Numbered from the stretch's first letter, positions 1 to 13,622 are shown. The stretch: 64,000 nucleotides of DNA from Todiramphus chloris collaris (GCA_025345505.1 JANVCC010000062.1:14886774-14950773), one strand, 5' to 3'. Notes: generated by a model not told the origin, from the sequence alone. Made by a program: numbers and translations.

Positions 1-3000
1 TTGTATCTCAATAGAGGAAGTTTCCCAGGTTGGTTAAGTCATGACATCAGTAAATCCCTTTTCCTGCGCATTTTTGTTGGCAGTAATTAAGGGTAAAGGA
101 AGACCTTCTTTGAGAATAAAGAAATTTGCTTATTCTCTGGCTGCTGCCAGCTCCCTCCCTTGTCTTATTTCCAGCATCTTGAAGCTTGTAGCTATACTTC
201 TACACTAGGTGCAGTTGAGGCAAAATAAATGTCTCCAGGACATATGGAACCAGACAGGGGTGTGCCCTAACACTGCTGTGCTTCCTCATTGCTTTTCTAA
301 CAACCTGTGATATCCTCCAACATGATCCCTTAACTTTGCCATAAATTCCTTTCCTTTTAGCCCTCCCCTTTTTATTTGATGCAATGCAGCAATGTGCATA
401 TATATCTGTAAAGACATAATGCAGCGAGATCATGGTTAAAATGAGTGAAATTGAGGTGTAATATTTTTTATATACATTCCTTTAATTTGACACAGCATTC
501 AGTGTATTATTTGATTGGCATTTTTGTTTACAGTCAATTGAGCTGTACTGTTTTCCATTTACAAAGCAAACATCTGCTATTGTTATCTTAATTCAGGCTT
601 TAGATAAACATTCTACCACATAAACAATTTTTGATTAATTTTCTACTTCAGCTTTAACTTTCAATTAATGTCACCACATACTTTACTAGAAAGAGAGTGG
701 CCTTCAAAAAACCCCAATAACACCATAATGAAATATTCAGCTATTGATGCCCTTGAAACAAATTTCTGAAAAAAAATTCTCTCCAGACAGCAAAACCAGT
801 AATTAAAATCACTTTCTTGATTTTCGAGCATTTAGGGAATATACAGGGAAATGTCTTGGATAGCGCAATGGAGAACGCGTTTGTCACAAGAAAAGAGAAG
901 ATTAGCTGTTCCTTCAATGTGCAGATCAATCTGTTGAGTAACTTGTTATACAGTGGAAGCTGTGATACAGACTAATCAATTGCTTGCTGCACATGTTCCT
1001 ATCTGACATGGATATTCCTATCCGACTTGGATTTCCATAGCTGAATTCCCTAGAATAACTGAGATTGACAGCACTTGGGAACATGTTCTCTTCCCGTGGA
1101 AATCCTCTTTTCACATGCACTGGGAGCCGCGATTTAACAAACATATCAGTGTTCTTGCTTTTGGCCTTTAATTTTCTGTATTTCTACCACAAAGGAAGAT
1201 CAAAACTCTTCTTTCTTTTCTATAATAAATATGAAGCTATTTGGCAGTTTTTCGTGTAGTTTTGTAAGGCTTTCCTGCGTAACAGTCATGTGATTGATAG
1301 GAAACAAATTCCTGACAAATGACAGTGTAACCAGGTCTACAGTACCAATATTTTCTGGCACAGCCTATGCCAGGAGGGGTTGACTTATGTACCTCTGTCT
1401 ACAAAATCCCTACTACTACGGGATTTGTTGTAGAAAAGCTCCACTTCAGTTGCTAGCAATTACATTGTGTAGGGTGGGTAGCAAGAAGCTATTCCTGCAA
1501 AAATTAGTTTTACAATACAAGCAGTGTCCACCTTGTATCATACAGTACTATGAAGCTAAATTCTCCATGACTTGGCCTCATGGAAACATAGAAAGCAGAT
1601 AAGAAGATAAAAAGTAGTTTTTGTGACACAGTGGAAAAAATAAAGTGAATAGCTACTCATATTTTTCCTCCAAATTTACTCTATGACATAAAACTACTTA
1701 ACACTATGCTCAGTCCAACTTTTCTTCTTTTGTTGAAGTGCTACTTCTGCTTTATGATCTGGAAGCTGTGCAGATCATTCCCTGCCAAAATACAGGAAGC
1801 AACAAACTGGGTGGGAAAAAGCAAATGCAGACTTTCTTCTGATGTTACTCTCAAAATGATACCATATTATAGGGTTCTGTCCGTGAAAACAAATCCAGTA
1901 TTAGCAGAAATCAACAGAGTTTACAGTTCTGGTTAGTTTTCTCCTACCTCAAACCAAAGGAGACTCCCTTTATACATTTCAGTATTGAATGTCATGAGAA
2001 AATGGAATGTTTTCATTCCCTGTGTTACAGTGAGTACTACAGTTCAAGGAGTATAAACCAAGAGAAGCTCACTTGAACAGAGATTATCTGTAGGATATTT
2101 CCTAAATATATGAGCCTTTGAAGAGATTTGCCTTTTCAGGTACAGGGTCATGGTGCTCAGGTGCTCTCACTGTAGGCCAGAAGTCCTGGAGCCTGCACTG
2201 TGTGAAGGTGGGAAGCTTCTCCCATCTGCTTACAGGATGTCCTTGACTGCTTTTCGAGAGTGTAGTCATCCTCTCCTCACCCCATTCATTGTCAGGTGCA
2301 AAGCTTTACAGGCTGCATTAAGCAACCGTGGTGACCTGTTAGTATTATGATTTTGCCATCCATACTTCTATTGTTTTATCTGCTGTAGGTCATGCTCATA
2401 CAATGCCTGGCTCTCTAATCTTCACCTGTCCAACCCCAGCCCCATTTCTAACACACAGTCTGGACTCTGGTCTCAGTTTCCAGGGCAACCACAAGTTCCT
2501 CTGTCATTCCTTAAGATTTATCATCTAGGTGCCTACTACTTCCATGTTCATTTCAGAGGACTTGAGGTCTAGCAAGTCACCCATATTGTCTGTGAAAGTG
2601 TTGCCATATACCTCCAACAGGCTGTAGGGGAAAAGGTAAGGGGATTTCCTCAAAGCCTGTGAGAAGCTCAAACACTATGGCAGCAAAGAGATCACGCACC
2701 TTAGTCTAAGAGGAAGCCTAGAAGCCTCAGCACAACTACACAAAGTACTCTCAGGCTTTAACAAACACTAGCTGAGCAGTAATGGTAACAGAGTCTCTGC
2801 ACAGCTATAGACAGGAGTTATTTTGTGTGCCTGTGTGAGAAGAACAGAAAAAACCCTCCAAAACCCAAGCCAATTCCATTATCCATGACTGAGTACTCTT
2901 GGGAGTCTGGGGGAAAGGAGGGATAGATCTTTCTGAGGGTAGGACCCTGTCACAGGTAAGGCATCCTGACCTTGCCTGTGTTAAGAGGAATCTCTCAATA

Positions 3001-5950
3001 GACCTGAGTACCAGTTCACCGTATATACTTTTGTCACTAAGAAAGCAGTATCAGCAATGGGATAAAGCACAGGTTAGAGATGACCCCACTGATACCTGTG
3101 CAGTATCAGTCTTTGCTAAAACACTGTCTAATGCTGTAATCATAACGTACTAGTGAAGGACAAAATAAGACACAGCTAGAACTAAACCAACAGTATGATA
3201 TGCGCTATTGTAATTACGAGAGAACATCAAATGCATCACTAAAGCACAGCGTAAACCTCCAGCCCAGAGGTTTGTGGCATTCTCTTTCTTTAACTCCTTG
3301 CCTTCCCTAACACTTGCATGTTTTCCACTTGCATCTTACTGATCTGTCCTGAAGGCAGGAAAGAAGTGACACACTCTGCCTTCCAGATGAATTGACAGTA
3401 GTAGAGAAATTAACACTTTCTCTGCTAACTACCAGATGTTACGTGGAATATGTATTTCCTTATGCCTAAATGCACAACAGATACTGCCATGAGAACTTGG
3501 CCTAAGAATTGCACAGGTCTGGGAAACTCATTCTGTGGAGGAACACTACATTATAAATGTCAAAAACATTCCTACTGTAAGATGCAAAACTTTGTTTAAA
3601 AATTGCGCTGTCTCTCTGGAGGCACTGAACAAGGAACTGGGATTGCTTACTGGGATTAAATAGCCCTGGCGGGACTTGCTCATACGGGTCTAGGAGCTGG
3701 TGATCCCCACTTCTGCCCCATCTCCACAGGGAGGAAATGGGTGTGCGTCATGTACAAAGGATCATCAGTGCGCTTGTTATGGCCATGATCAAGACCATCT
3801 GGGAAGGGGAGACTGTCATGTTGTCTTGCCTACTGTCCACCGTTTTGATGTAGAGGAGAAAAAACAAACTTCTTTTAAAAGAGTTCATATGGATTGTTCT
3901 CAACACTGCTGAATTAAATGAGATCTTTCACAAACAAAAAGTAAGGAGAGGGAACAGGGGAAAAAAAAATAAAGGAAAGGTTCCTAACTTGAAGCGTTAG
4001 AAATATGAGGCCCAGTCTTACACTGGAGCGCAGCCTCCATACATGAGGTCCCTGCTTGTTCCCTCTAAAGAAGTAAGATTTAGTAGATGCATAGCTAAGA
4101 AACCACAGAACATTCAAAGGTAATACCAAAGCTCATAATAAATTGCTTTGAAACAGAAGCAGTCTGGGGTTAGGGTTAGAAATGGCAGAGCTGCATCATC
4201 TCCCAGTATTCTCATTAAGTGACAGTAGCTGTGATTAACGGGCAGGACGCTGTTTGTGTACGTGACACTGAGCTGTAGTCCTGTGGAGGAGAACACTCCC
4301 ACCTTTCAAATGGTTGATTATAGGAATGGAAAGCAATTAAGTGTGTAACACTGAGGAAAGCCATATTACAAGATCAAATATAACTAGCTTGTTGTCTTTT
4401 CAAAAAGAAAAATAAGATTTTACAACTAGTGACCTAGCATTAGGACTTTGAACTGTTTACTTCTGCGAGCAACAACCTTTCCAAGGTGAAAATCTATTAG
4501 GAGAAAGATGTGGTAGAAGGGCAGGACTGCTCCTCCCTGCCAGAACTGAGGGATGGTGGAGCAGCTCAGGAAGTCAGCGGCACTGCCGGCAGCCCAGGAG
4601 CTGGGAGAGGCCATGGCATAGCACTTCTCCCCTGCTACTAGAGGAGTCGTCTTCAAAAATATCTGTGGTGCTTGAAACAGCTCTGCAGCCCTGGATGATC
4701 TCCATGTACAACCTGCTCTTGAGGGCTACATTTCCAGTCACCTTCAGAGGCGAATTTGTTTCAAAAAAGTTAAGGATGTTAATATGGAATTATCCCTTTT
4801 AACACAGATGCTCTTGGATCCAGACTCATGTGAGCCAGAAAGTCATTGTGAAAGGGGTGTCTTTGCTCAGTGGTGGATTTTTGATGTAACGTTCATAAAT
4901 TTTCTCCTCCCAGCAACATGACTTTCAGTGTGGTGGCTGTGCTCTCCAGGCCACAGGCATCGGTGCAAAGGGAGCAGGACTCTCTAAGACTAATCTCCTG
5001 GATACCGGCCCAAATAAATTACTTCATTTGCCACTTCCTGATGAAAATGATCAGTCTAGTAGGTGATAGGTGGAAATTCTAGCAAGGAGACTTTAAGGAG
5101 GAAAAATCTGTTTTTCTTTTTAGTGTCTCTAATTCTGTGTAGCTGGAGTATCTAGGTCACCAGAAGCTGAGCTTTCATAAAAGGAACAAAGCATTACCTA
5201 GAAGTATATAATTTTATGAAAATAATTGCTATAAGTATGTAAACCATAAGATCCTTCATACTGGCTCAAAACAAGGGCAGTCTTACCTCCAATGTTAAAG
5301 GGATGCTGGTGCACACAGAGGCTGGTTTAAGTGATAATTTCTATACTATGGTTTGCAATTTGTTTGTACTGGTCCCTTCAGGTTTTTCAGATGAGTACCA
5401 TTTTCCTCAATAGAGCACTTTTCAGATTTTCAAGATTTAAAAAAAAAATTCTTCCACAGACCTAGTTTGAGACAGTTCCTTCAATTCATTTCTCCCAGAC
5501 TTCAGCTTTGGTTTGTGAGCCTGTGTGACTGCCACTGCAAAGACAAGTTGCAAATAGTTCATGTAACATTTCTAAGAGTTTTATTGTCACCATGAACTTC
5601 TCTTGTCTCAGATCTGGGATTCACCCCACTGACATTCTGACAGACTTCCTGCACCTGAAACATTTGAAAAAGGTTTTATTATTAACTTTTATTCTTTTAA
5701 TGAGTTCCTTTAATAAGTTGCTCCTCAATAAATTGGCATGCCTTCCTGAGGCTTAACATTTAACTTGTCAGGATTTATGTGCTTCTCCTTTTTTTGCTGT
5801 GATTTGTCATTTCTGAAGGGTATCTTTTTTACCTACAGTCACCTTTCCTCTGCTTCCTGAGCTCTCTTCTGAGCCTTCTTACCAGAGGTAGACTTTGACA
5901 GTAGGTATAATGAGTGTCTTGTCTGGTATCGTTAAATACATCTCCTGATT
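1..5950. other. Noncoding AT-rich DNA, no gene seen
   Basis: Unique-looking sequence of moderate to high AT content. Reading frames are short (under 90 codons), broken on both strands, and resemble no protein family I recognise. Besides the short tandem duplication near 1 kb, I see only a two-copy telomere-like TTAGGG string near 4166-4179 and ordinary A or T runs. No promoter, splice-bounded exon or transposon end could be supported. Confidence 0.6.
996..1032. repeat. Tandem duplication of an 18-bp unit
   Basis: Two 18-bp units (996-1013 and 1015-1032) share the pattern TTCCTATCNGACNTGGAT and differ at two positions, with one base between them, giving a period of 19 bp. It is a simple local duplication of about two copies. 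Nothing suggests a function. Confidence 0.7.
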
Positions 5951-5956
5951 GCAAAC

Positions 5957-5972
5957 TTTTTTTTTTTTTTTT
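5957..5972. repeat. Poly-T run
   Basis: An uninterrupted run of about 16 T. It could be the decayed poly(A) tail of a retroposed sequence on the minus strand or simple slippage. No recognisable retrocopy lies beside it. Confidence 0.8.
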
Positions 5973-8065
5973 CCTTCTCCTTTCATTGACTTTTTATCTA
6001 CCTCTCTCATTTTATGTAATGTCCAAATATTGGATTTGGGGGTGTTTCTTGCCTCCCATGACAGTGCAGAACTTGGATGCAGTCATTATTACATATATGG
6101 GAATGTAGCTTGTCAGCAATCATGCTTTCAACATGATCCTGTGTACTACTCAAGACATAAATTAAGAAAGGTTGCTCCTGACATGAGATACCTCACAAGT
6201 ATCTCTGCAGAGCAGCAACATGAGGTGTCTAGGAGTCACACACACTTCATGCTTTCTTTTGTTCACTTTGAGTCTGGGGCAATGGTGGTCACCTTATTGC
6301 TTTGTGTATTTTAAACTCCTGGGGAGCCTGGCCATCCTGGCACAGGGACAGTTCATATCTCTTGTGCATGTAGGGCTGCTTCTGCATGCAGTAGTATTCA
6401 TCAGTGAGAAGGCAGTGTGACTTGGGCTGGACCTGTACCATTCCCCACTCCTTCAGCACTGGTGAGCAGCATCCTCACCAGGCAGCTGCTGCCCCTCCCT
6501 CCCTCCTGAAATCCTTCTCATTTCATGCGTTATTCAGAGAACTAAAAGACAGCCAAATGTGGTGGGGTTTTTTGTTATAAAATGGTGGTGATATAAAAAG
6601 TGTTCCAGGTTGGGATTTCATATGCCGAGTTTCAGTGTTGTGTGAGTTTTTATGGAGGAGTTATAAACCCCCTAAAATATGGTTTTATAATGGAAATGCT
6701 GACACAACCTTTATACACACCCGGCCATAATTCTAGATGATGTAAAATACCTTATATAGAAAGCCAAGATAAGTGGGTTTGTGCTATAAAGAGCAAGTAG
6801 AAGATGAAAAGTACACCTTTTAGCTAAGTATTTTCATTCTTTGTTTTAGTTTTGACCAAAGAACAAACCATATATCTAGAAGGGCAGGTTTTAAAGTCAT
6901 ACTTCGTGTTTGTATAAGACTAAATTATGTTTTTAATCTTTCTAGCAACCTAAAGTAATTCTTCCAGGAAGATCACTGTTTCCCAAGGCAAAAGTCAATC
7001 TTATGCCTGCTACTGATAAATAGCCATTTTCAAAGGAATTTTATTAAAAATCTGGAGAATATCATAGCAAACGTAAAGCAACATTTTCAAATAATAGATA
7101 CAGCACTCAGAGGAGAGTGTGTTAGAAGCAACAGACTGGATATAATTGAAACTGACCTCATAAAAATCTACAATGTATTTTTGTGATGCTGCTTTTCCAG
7201 GTCATTTCAGGATAACTGAGTATCCAGGAAGAAATGATACTGATCACCAAACAGCACACGGAATTTAAATCAGCTATAGATCCAAAACTCCATATATTTA
7301 CTTAATGATTTCATGCAATATCAGAATCCCTTTAATCTGAAAATCAGCCTGATCACAACAGAAAGGATTAGAGCAGGTCACTCCTGTGATTTTCTGTACT
7401 TCATGCTTACTTCAAAGTAGATGTTTTCTAAAAAGGAAGTTTAATTTTAATATTTTTGTTTGGTTTTGACTATAAGTGTTCTTTAAACTCAGAAGGATTG
7501 GAAAGGGGCAAGGGAAACTTGGTAACTTGTGATGTGTGAGTTAAAATTTCAGACCCTAGATTGCACTGCAATTCTGCATATGGCATAGTCTCAGGTTTGG
7601 GGCTGTTGAAGAACAATAATATTAAGAAATTTTTTTTTTTTTTCACTTAAAAGCTATATATTTTAAATATATGATATTTTTTAATAGTAGCCTGTGAATT
7701 TATTTAAGTGGTCAGATTTGTGCCTCAGTGACCTTTTCAGGGCTTCAGCTTTTCATCTCTATTTGAGAGACAAATCAGTTGTGAAATATCAACTGTCCTT
7801 ATCTTCCTGACACAGTGGTTTTTGTCATTGGGTGGGTGTAGGTTCATATCCTCTGCACAACAGAAGAAGCTGGGCTGCTGATTGAGCCTTTGAGCTTCCA
7901 CTTGCTGGGAGGCTTGCAGAACGTTTTGCACTATGTGTCCAAGCATCTCTGCTGAAATAAAAGGGGGACTTCAGACCTGAAGCAGTTGAGTGTTTGTTTG
8001 CCTTGCCCTGAGTAGGTCCTCCCCAGCTGCACTGATAAAGTTGTCTATAAAAACCTAGACAGACT
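5973..8065. other. Noncoding AT-rich DNA, no gene seen
   Basis: No gene is supported. The 121-codon frame at 5949-6314 starts at TTG inside the poly-T run and has no family resemblance. The stretch around 6900-7480 is AT-rich, low in CpG and free of recognised repeats. A 14-T run lies at 7630-7643. Confidence 0.55.
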
Positions 8066-8067
8066 TT

Positions 8068-8190
8068 AGAGAGGAAGAAATGGAGGCACAGAGAGGTTAT
8101 GTCACTTGCCCCAGACTGTGCAGGAAATCTGCGGTGGGGCCAAGAATAGGACTGAGGTGCTCGGCTTCTGTATCTCAACCACAAGACCAT
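8068..8190 (-). mobile_element. MIR-type SINE relic
   Basis: Read on the minus strand, this follows the order of a MIR-family SINE. It has a tRNA-derived head ending in a GTGGTT-like motif (seen reversed as AACCAC near 8178-8183), a middle section, then the hallmark tail of MIR (ACTTGCC-like, then CTCTGTGCCTC; on the plus strand GAGGCACAGAGAGGTTA near 8083-8099). MIR-type SINEs are ancient in amniotes and long inactive, and divergence here is clear throughout. The overlapping minus-strand frame of 134 codons is an accident of this relic. Confidence 0.7.
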
Positions 8191-10855
8191 TTCTTTCTTC
8201 CTCACGATTAATGTAACAAATAATGTCACTGCTATAGGGGCAAGCAGAGAAAGTGCTGCACTGTGCTGAACAGCTGCTCTGATGCAGGCTGGAGATCAAA
8301 TATTTCTCCACAAATCTTCAGCAGTTCTCTGAAATTTGAACCGAGGGCTGCATATGTTGATTACAATAATGATTATTTTCTTAAAGAGAGATGCATAAAA
8401 GATGTTTATTCAAATTAAAACAAAATATTTTCATCTTTGCATAAAGTTCAATTTCTTTGTTTTTGAAGCAATCAGATGCCAATGCAGAAAGAAATATCTT
8501 TTTTTCTCTAGGTTTCAGTATACATTTTTAAATGTTAATTTACTGTCTCTTTGATTTTGAGTTAGTCATAAAACATCCTCAGAAGAAACAAAGGTTTCTA
8601 TGTAGCAAGGTGCTGCAGCAATAGCGGAACCTGTGCCCAGGGCTGTCTCTGTTGTGGGAAGCAAATGCACAACCAGCTGTGGTCCCTCCCAAAGCTGCTT
8701 GATGGACAGACAGACAGCACAGCCCACCAACCTTTTAGTGTCCACCGCCCTCTCTAGAAATCATGCTTATCCTGTGGAAAAGGGCAACACAGAGGCAAAA
8801 AGCCCTCTCAGCACTCCAAAGCTAGCAGAACAAGGATGGGCACACTGAGAAACAGTGACAACAGACAAAAACCTTGAAGCAGACAAGATGTCTGCTGACA
8901 GTGCTGGCATGCTGGTAAATCTTGAAAATCTTAGCAAAAAGCTGGCACCCACAAGAAATGAGAAAGGTGAAGGATTTGAGGCACCATCAGTACTCACTGG
9001 CTGCCATCCTGCCTGCCAGCACTCTTATGTGGATGGGGAAACCAAGACTGTGGCAAGCTGGAATATGGCTGAAACCTGCAAGGAGCATCAGAGGTGAAAT
9101 TACTTTGAAGTAGGGTAAGCTGAGGAGAAACCCAAAAGATGATGAATTCCTTTTCAGCAACTCTACGTGAAATTCTGTGCAAGGTCATGAAAACTGACTA
9201 TCCATTTTTATTCTGCTGAAGACAGAGTGAGTTGCTGCTCCTGAAATGTCCAGGTGTGAAGTGAGAGCTGCTGTCAAAGTGTTTACAAAGAGCACCTACA
9301 ATAAGGACTAATTGTGAAAAACAGCAGAAAATCCTTTGTAGGCTGTACCTCTTATGAAGAAAGTAAGAATCCAGGTTCATATGAAAACCGAAACATTTGC
9401 TTATACTCTGAGATTCTAAAAAAAATGTATAGTTGGCTGACACTACATATGCAGGGAAGTGTTATCCAAAAAAGTTACAGAAAAGATGAATCTATTAAAA
9501 GAGAAAAGATCTGGGTTATGTGATAATGGTGCAGGTTTTGCAGAAGACAGACTATAGATATTTCTGACAAAACCAGATTATTTTTCTACCAATGAACATG
9601 CCTTCATTTGTTGAACCAACGGACCAGAGAATTACAGCTACCTGTTAAACACAGCCCCATGCTTTGCTCCACTGAGGCTGTGCGCTCCACTGAAGCTGGC
9701 ACTGATGAACACGGTGTTGCACTGGCAAGATACTAAAACTGCGTAACTGCAGTTTACAAGACAAACTTGACTTTCTCCATCACTCACAGAAGACAAGGAG
9801 AAAGGGTTCTACTAAAATTATTGCCTTCTGCTCTAAATCACATGTGGTAGTTCAGTTTATTATACGGTTCATTATACAGATAAAGTTCCCATCTAAATAA
9901 AGTGGCAGAGGTGCAAGCCACATTGAGCAGAGATAATGGTGGAAAGCAAAAGTTTGCCTTTTCTATCTTTGCATTTCCTTACTTTCCATGGCAGGGTACA
10001 AGGGTTCATACTGCAGGCAATGGAACCCACTTCAGAAAGAGCTGAAATCTGTTGATGTCTATCTATGAAATACAAGCTGCTTTATCTTTAAATAGAATAA
10101 CAATGTTTGTTATTTTTATTGATGTTTCTGGTCTTAAAAACTAGAAAAGCACCTCTCACAATGTCAAAAATTGTGCAGAAGTCTCTTCTACTTTTGCAGA
10201 TGTAAAAAATATTATATGAAGGTCCTTCTGGAAACAGCATGGAGAGGTTTCAAATTCTTGAGTTGCATTAAGTTAAGGAGCGTTACTTGAGCCAAACATC
10301 TCCAGGTGGCCTTCATGTGGACTGCATAGCTGTAGCACCCAAATATTTAATAATCTTTAATGTGCTTAATGTGTCTAATTATTAAAGTTAGTTTACTTTA
10401 ATAGCAGAAGCTTTTTGTCAGAAGATTTTGATTTTGAACGAATTGTGGTGAGAGTAACGAGGGATGAAAACCTGTATAGGCTTCCTCTGTTATTTACACC
10501 ATTTGTTAGTCAGAAGAGAAGCAGATTTAGGGGCATTAAATGTCTAGAAAAAGTGCAATCAATCTCTGGCCAACCTCCTGGTGACCATATTATTGGCATA
10601 TTTTCTTTCTGCATTACAGAAAAGCACAAGGAATTTGTATTTGTTGTCCTCTATCAGTTGAATTATCCTTAAAGCTATTTTAATCATACATATATTTTAA
10701 TACAAAAACAAACCAAAGATTTTGTTCAATAATGGGTTAAAGCATGAATTTGACAGTCTTTGGTGCTGTGCAAAACACAGCTAGGATTTGGGGCAGATTC
10801 TTCAATGCTGACGAGTGTATTCCAACTCTGCGCTAGAAATGAAGTGTTCAGTAGC
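8191..10855. other. Noncoding DNA, no gene seen
   Basis: Frames at 8633-8848 and 8855-9097 lie in the same register, separated by a stop. They resemble no known protein, and the second begins at GTG. I see no splice or promoter context. A small imperfect direct repeat (GCTCCACTGA followed by G or A, then GCTG) occurs at 9666-9680 and 9684-9698. The rest is unremarkable. Confidence 0.5.
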
Positions 10856-10859
10856 TCCT

Positions 10860-10945
10860 GGGAACAGACCTGATCCTGAAGTCACTATTTATGCACCGCT
10901 CTTATTCCAATCTGTGGGAGTTCTGCATGAGTTAAGTGTCAGTCA
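10860..10945 (+). mobile_element. Possible ancient LINE (CR1/L3-like) 3'-end relic
   Basis: The stretch runs GACCTGATCCTGAAGTCA, then a short variable part, then GGGAGTTCTGCATGAGTTAAG. This resembles the end of old amniote CR1/L3-group elements, whose copies carry CCATTGACTTCAGTGGGAG-like and GCATGAGTAAGGACTGCAGGAT-like blocks. The match is from memory and diverged, so the family name is tentative. Confidence 0.4.
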
Positions 10946-12172
10946 CTTTGACATTTAGCCCAGCTGGTTGAATGATATACCATGACTATATGGTGCATTT
11001 TAATCTGAATTTTCTTCTCCATACAGTATTCCATCTCTGGCTTTTCTGCCTGTCCTCTATCTAGTTTATGAATGCTAAAGGCATCATTTAGTATGTGTGG
11101 TTTAGAAAGCAGACTTACAAGGAGCTTGCTTGTAAGGAACAATTGATAGGTGGGTAACTGCAGGGGTGGAGGGGAAGTCAGCTGGAAAAGGAGGCAGGAA
11201 TTTCTCAACATAGCATTAGCACTGAAGTACATGTGAGTACACCCCACCTCCGTGTGATTCAGCTCCCTGATTGTAAAAACAAGGGCCAGGACAGCAGAGT
11301 TTACCCTTGTCTCAGGCGCAGAGGAGCATGCAGGTTCTATTGTAATACCCAAACCAGACTACATTCATAGCAGTAACTATAAGCTGCAGGAAGCGTTTGC
11401 TGTGAAATGTTACTTGACAAATCCGTACAGTTTTCTTTCTGTGGAGTGAATATAGCAGCTTGCAATTCACAAGTGTGCATACTAATTTACTAAAAAATAT
11501 ATAAATTGCCTGATTACTTATACTTTGGTGAATTTTGAAACTTTTTTTTCCCCCTCTGGCAGGGCATCTTAGTATATTGTTTCTTAGTTGATTTGAGATA
11601 CCTCGTTTTATTTGGACTCCACAGATCCGATGGCATTGCAACTCATTGATGAGATGAATGTAACCCATATGATGAAATACCTCAAAGAAAACCTGACAAT
11701 GCTTAGTGCAAAATTTGTCTTCAGCAAATGCTACTTTCTGTTTGCTTTAAACTTTCTCTATCTGAACATTCACCCACAACAATACGCACTGTGAATTAAC
11801 TAAAAAGATCTCAATTTTTCTTTCCCAGAAAGTAGTTTCAGGTTCTTTCTTCTGCCCTTATCCTTGCTGATTGACTGCAATTTCTTGCTTGCACTGTCTT
11901 GCGCTGGTTTCCCCTCTTATTCTACATTTCCACTAGCATGTCTGTCTTGTCTCTGTTCTATACTGATTTTCTTTGGCTTCAGCTTAATGTAGCATTTAAG
12001 AATAATCTTATCTTGGAACGCACAAGTAGTCCTATTTCTCTGTAGTGGGATTACTTATGTACCCAAGCACTCTCTTTAGCCAGGTTTTTGCTTACACAAT
12101 ACTATTCTATTTAAAAATTTATCTGAAATGAAAAAGTGGGGTAATTTTCATCCAAATTATATCATCATGTAT
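10946..12172. other. Noncoding DNA, no gene seen
   Basis: The 137-codon minus-strand frame ending at 10939 starts at TTG, and the 118-codon frame next to it overlaps it. Neither has a recognisable domain, signal peptide or repeat pattern, so I treat both as chance. No other structure was noticed. Confidence 0.5.
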
Positions 12173-12174
12173 AA

Positions 12175-12236
12175 TGATAATATAATATAATATAATATAT
12201 TAAAAAAAAAATATATATATATAAATATATATAATG
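12175..12236. repeat. AT-rich simple repeat (TATAA/AT units)
   Basis: A run of TAATA/ATAAT units passes into a short poly-A and then (AT)n with ATAA interruptions. It is a low-complexity microsatellite with likely length variation. Confidence 0.85.
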
Positions 12237-13517
12237 ATGATGTAATGGGGCAGGCTTGCCATGCACCGTGTCAAATCTTTGCAACTTGGTTTTAGTTTTA
12301 GTCTGTTCATTACTTCTGCCGCTTTTCTTTCTGGGAAATATGTGCATAAGTGCTTTAAAAAAAAAAACTGTACTTCTAGAAATGAACTTTCATGTGACTC
12401 AGAGAATTACTCAGGAGCCTCTAACACAGTCACCTGTTGTTGTTCTCTACACCCTCTGTGTCTGAACTGTCTGTAGAGCTGGCAGGTGTGATAAAAGACC
12501 TATAGGTGACCCATGCAATACAGCATCTTGCTGGGCATTTAAAAGAGCAATAAATGTATGTGTTTAGGCATTCGCATCCCATCCCAGATCTGTGTTTTAG
12601 GTCCCTAGAGCACTTTGGCAGTGGAGATGATGTTGCAGTGGAGAAAATATCAAGCATCCTTCATTATCAGGATCAGAAAATATTAACAACCCCTGCAAAA
12701 TTATAAAGACAGTCACAGAACTCAAGGCAAAAAATAAGTATCATTTTGCTGTAAATTTGTTTAAATATTTCTGAACTGTTCTTTAGGCACAGAGTCATGA
12801 TTTTTCACTTCAAATCAGTGAGTGAAAATCTTAAGTTACTCTCTTTGTAAATCACAGCTTGATCACCAGTTTTTTCTTTAGTTAGTGAAACACTGCACTA
12901 CCATGTGCTCCAGGGTATCTAAAAAGTGAATATCTAACCTCTTTAGTGTGTTCATCATCTTGTATTTGTATGTGATTTAGTACAGGCTTAAAAGACCTAC
13001 AGCCTTCTTGTTTTGTAGGAGTTATGCATCATATGAAGGCTGTCTTGAGACTCTTAATCAATCTACTCTTTAGTCTCCAGTGCATTTTAGTGTTCAAGCT
13101 GAATATGTCTTTTGCAAGGCAGCACTGACAAATACATGAATTTATGCTCTAGGATCAGATGTCACGGCAAAGAATGTTGGTCTGCAAGCCCTGACATTGC
13201 ATATAGCAAATCTGAAAGAATCTTTATTTTTCCTAAAATACAGAACATTCTGCTCTTATATTTGATTGTAGTGGCTTAACCTTGTTACTACAGTCAAGTA
13301 GCATGTGACTAGCAAGTAAGAAAGAAAAATCAGTGTGACCTTCCATTCCTGAAGCAATTTCTTAGTAAAATGAGATACTTCAAACAGAGCTCTGTGAACA
13401 AGAAGGCTTGTTAAAAACAAGGTTATCTGAAGTGCTACACTAGAACCATTCACTTCCACTGAGGCCATCACAAAAGTTAGTATATTCGGAAGGTGGAGAA
13501 GAAATCGTGTTATTTTA
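12237..13517. other. Noncoding AT-rich DNA, no gene seen
   Basis: Only short frames and A runs. A faint ancient-LINE-like phrase (CCATTCACTTCCACTGAGG) occurs near 13447-13465, too short to annotate as an element. Confidence 0.5.
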
Positions 13518-13622
13518 CTACTTATACATACATACATATATACATATATGTATGCATATATACATATTACACATACATATATACATCCACACATAGATAC
13601 AAATATACATACCGTATAAGAA
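13518..13622. repeat. Imperfect TACA/TATA microsatellite
   Basis: An imperfect run of TACA, TATA and CATA units, about 100 bp long, with alternating purine-pyrimidine stretches. The 130-codon minus-strand frame covering it is rich in Tyr, Cys, Val and Ile only because of the repeat. Confidence 0.85.

Noticed and set aside
4166..4179. Telomere-like GGGTTAGGGTTAG
   Set aside because: Only about two units, too short to indicate an interstitial telomere or a fusion point.
8044..8060. TATA-box-like CTATAAAAACC as a promoter
   Set aside because: Such AT strings occur often at this base composition, and no gene or start-site context follows.
7825..8229. 134-codon minus-strand frame
   Set aside because: It runs across the MIR-type SINE relic, so the opening is a by-product of repeat sequence.
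10939..11352. 137-codon minus-strand frame
   Set aside because: Starts at TTG, has no family resemblance and overlaps another unrelated frame.
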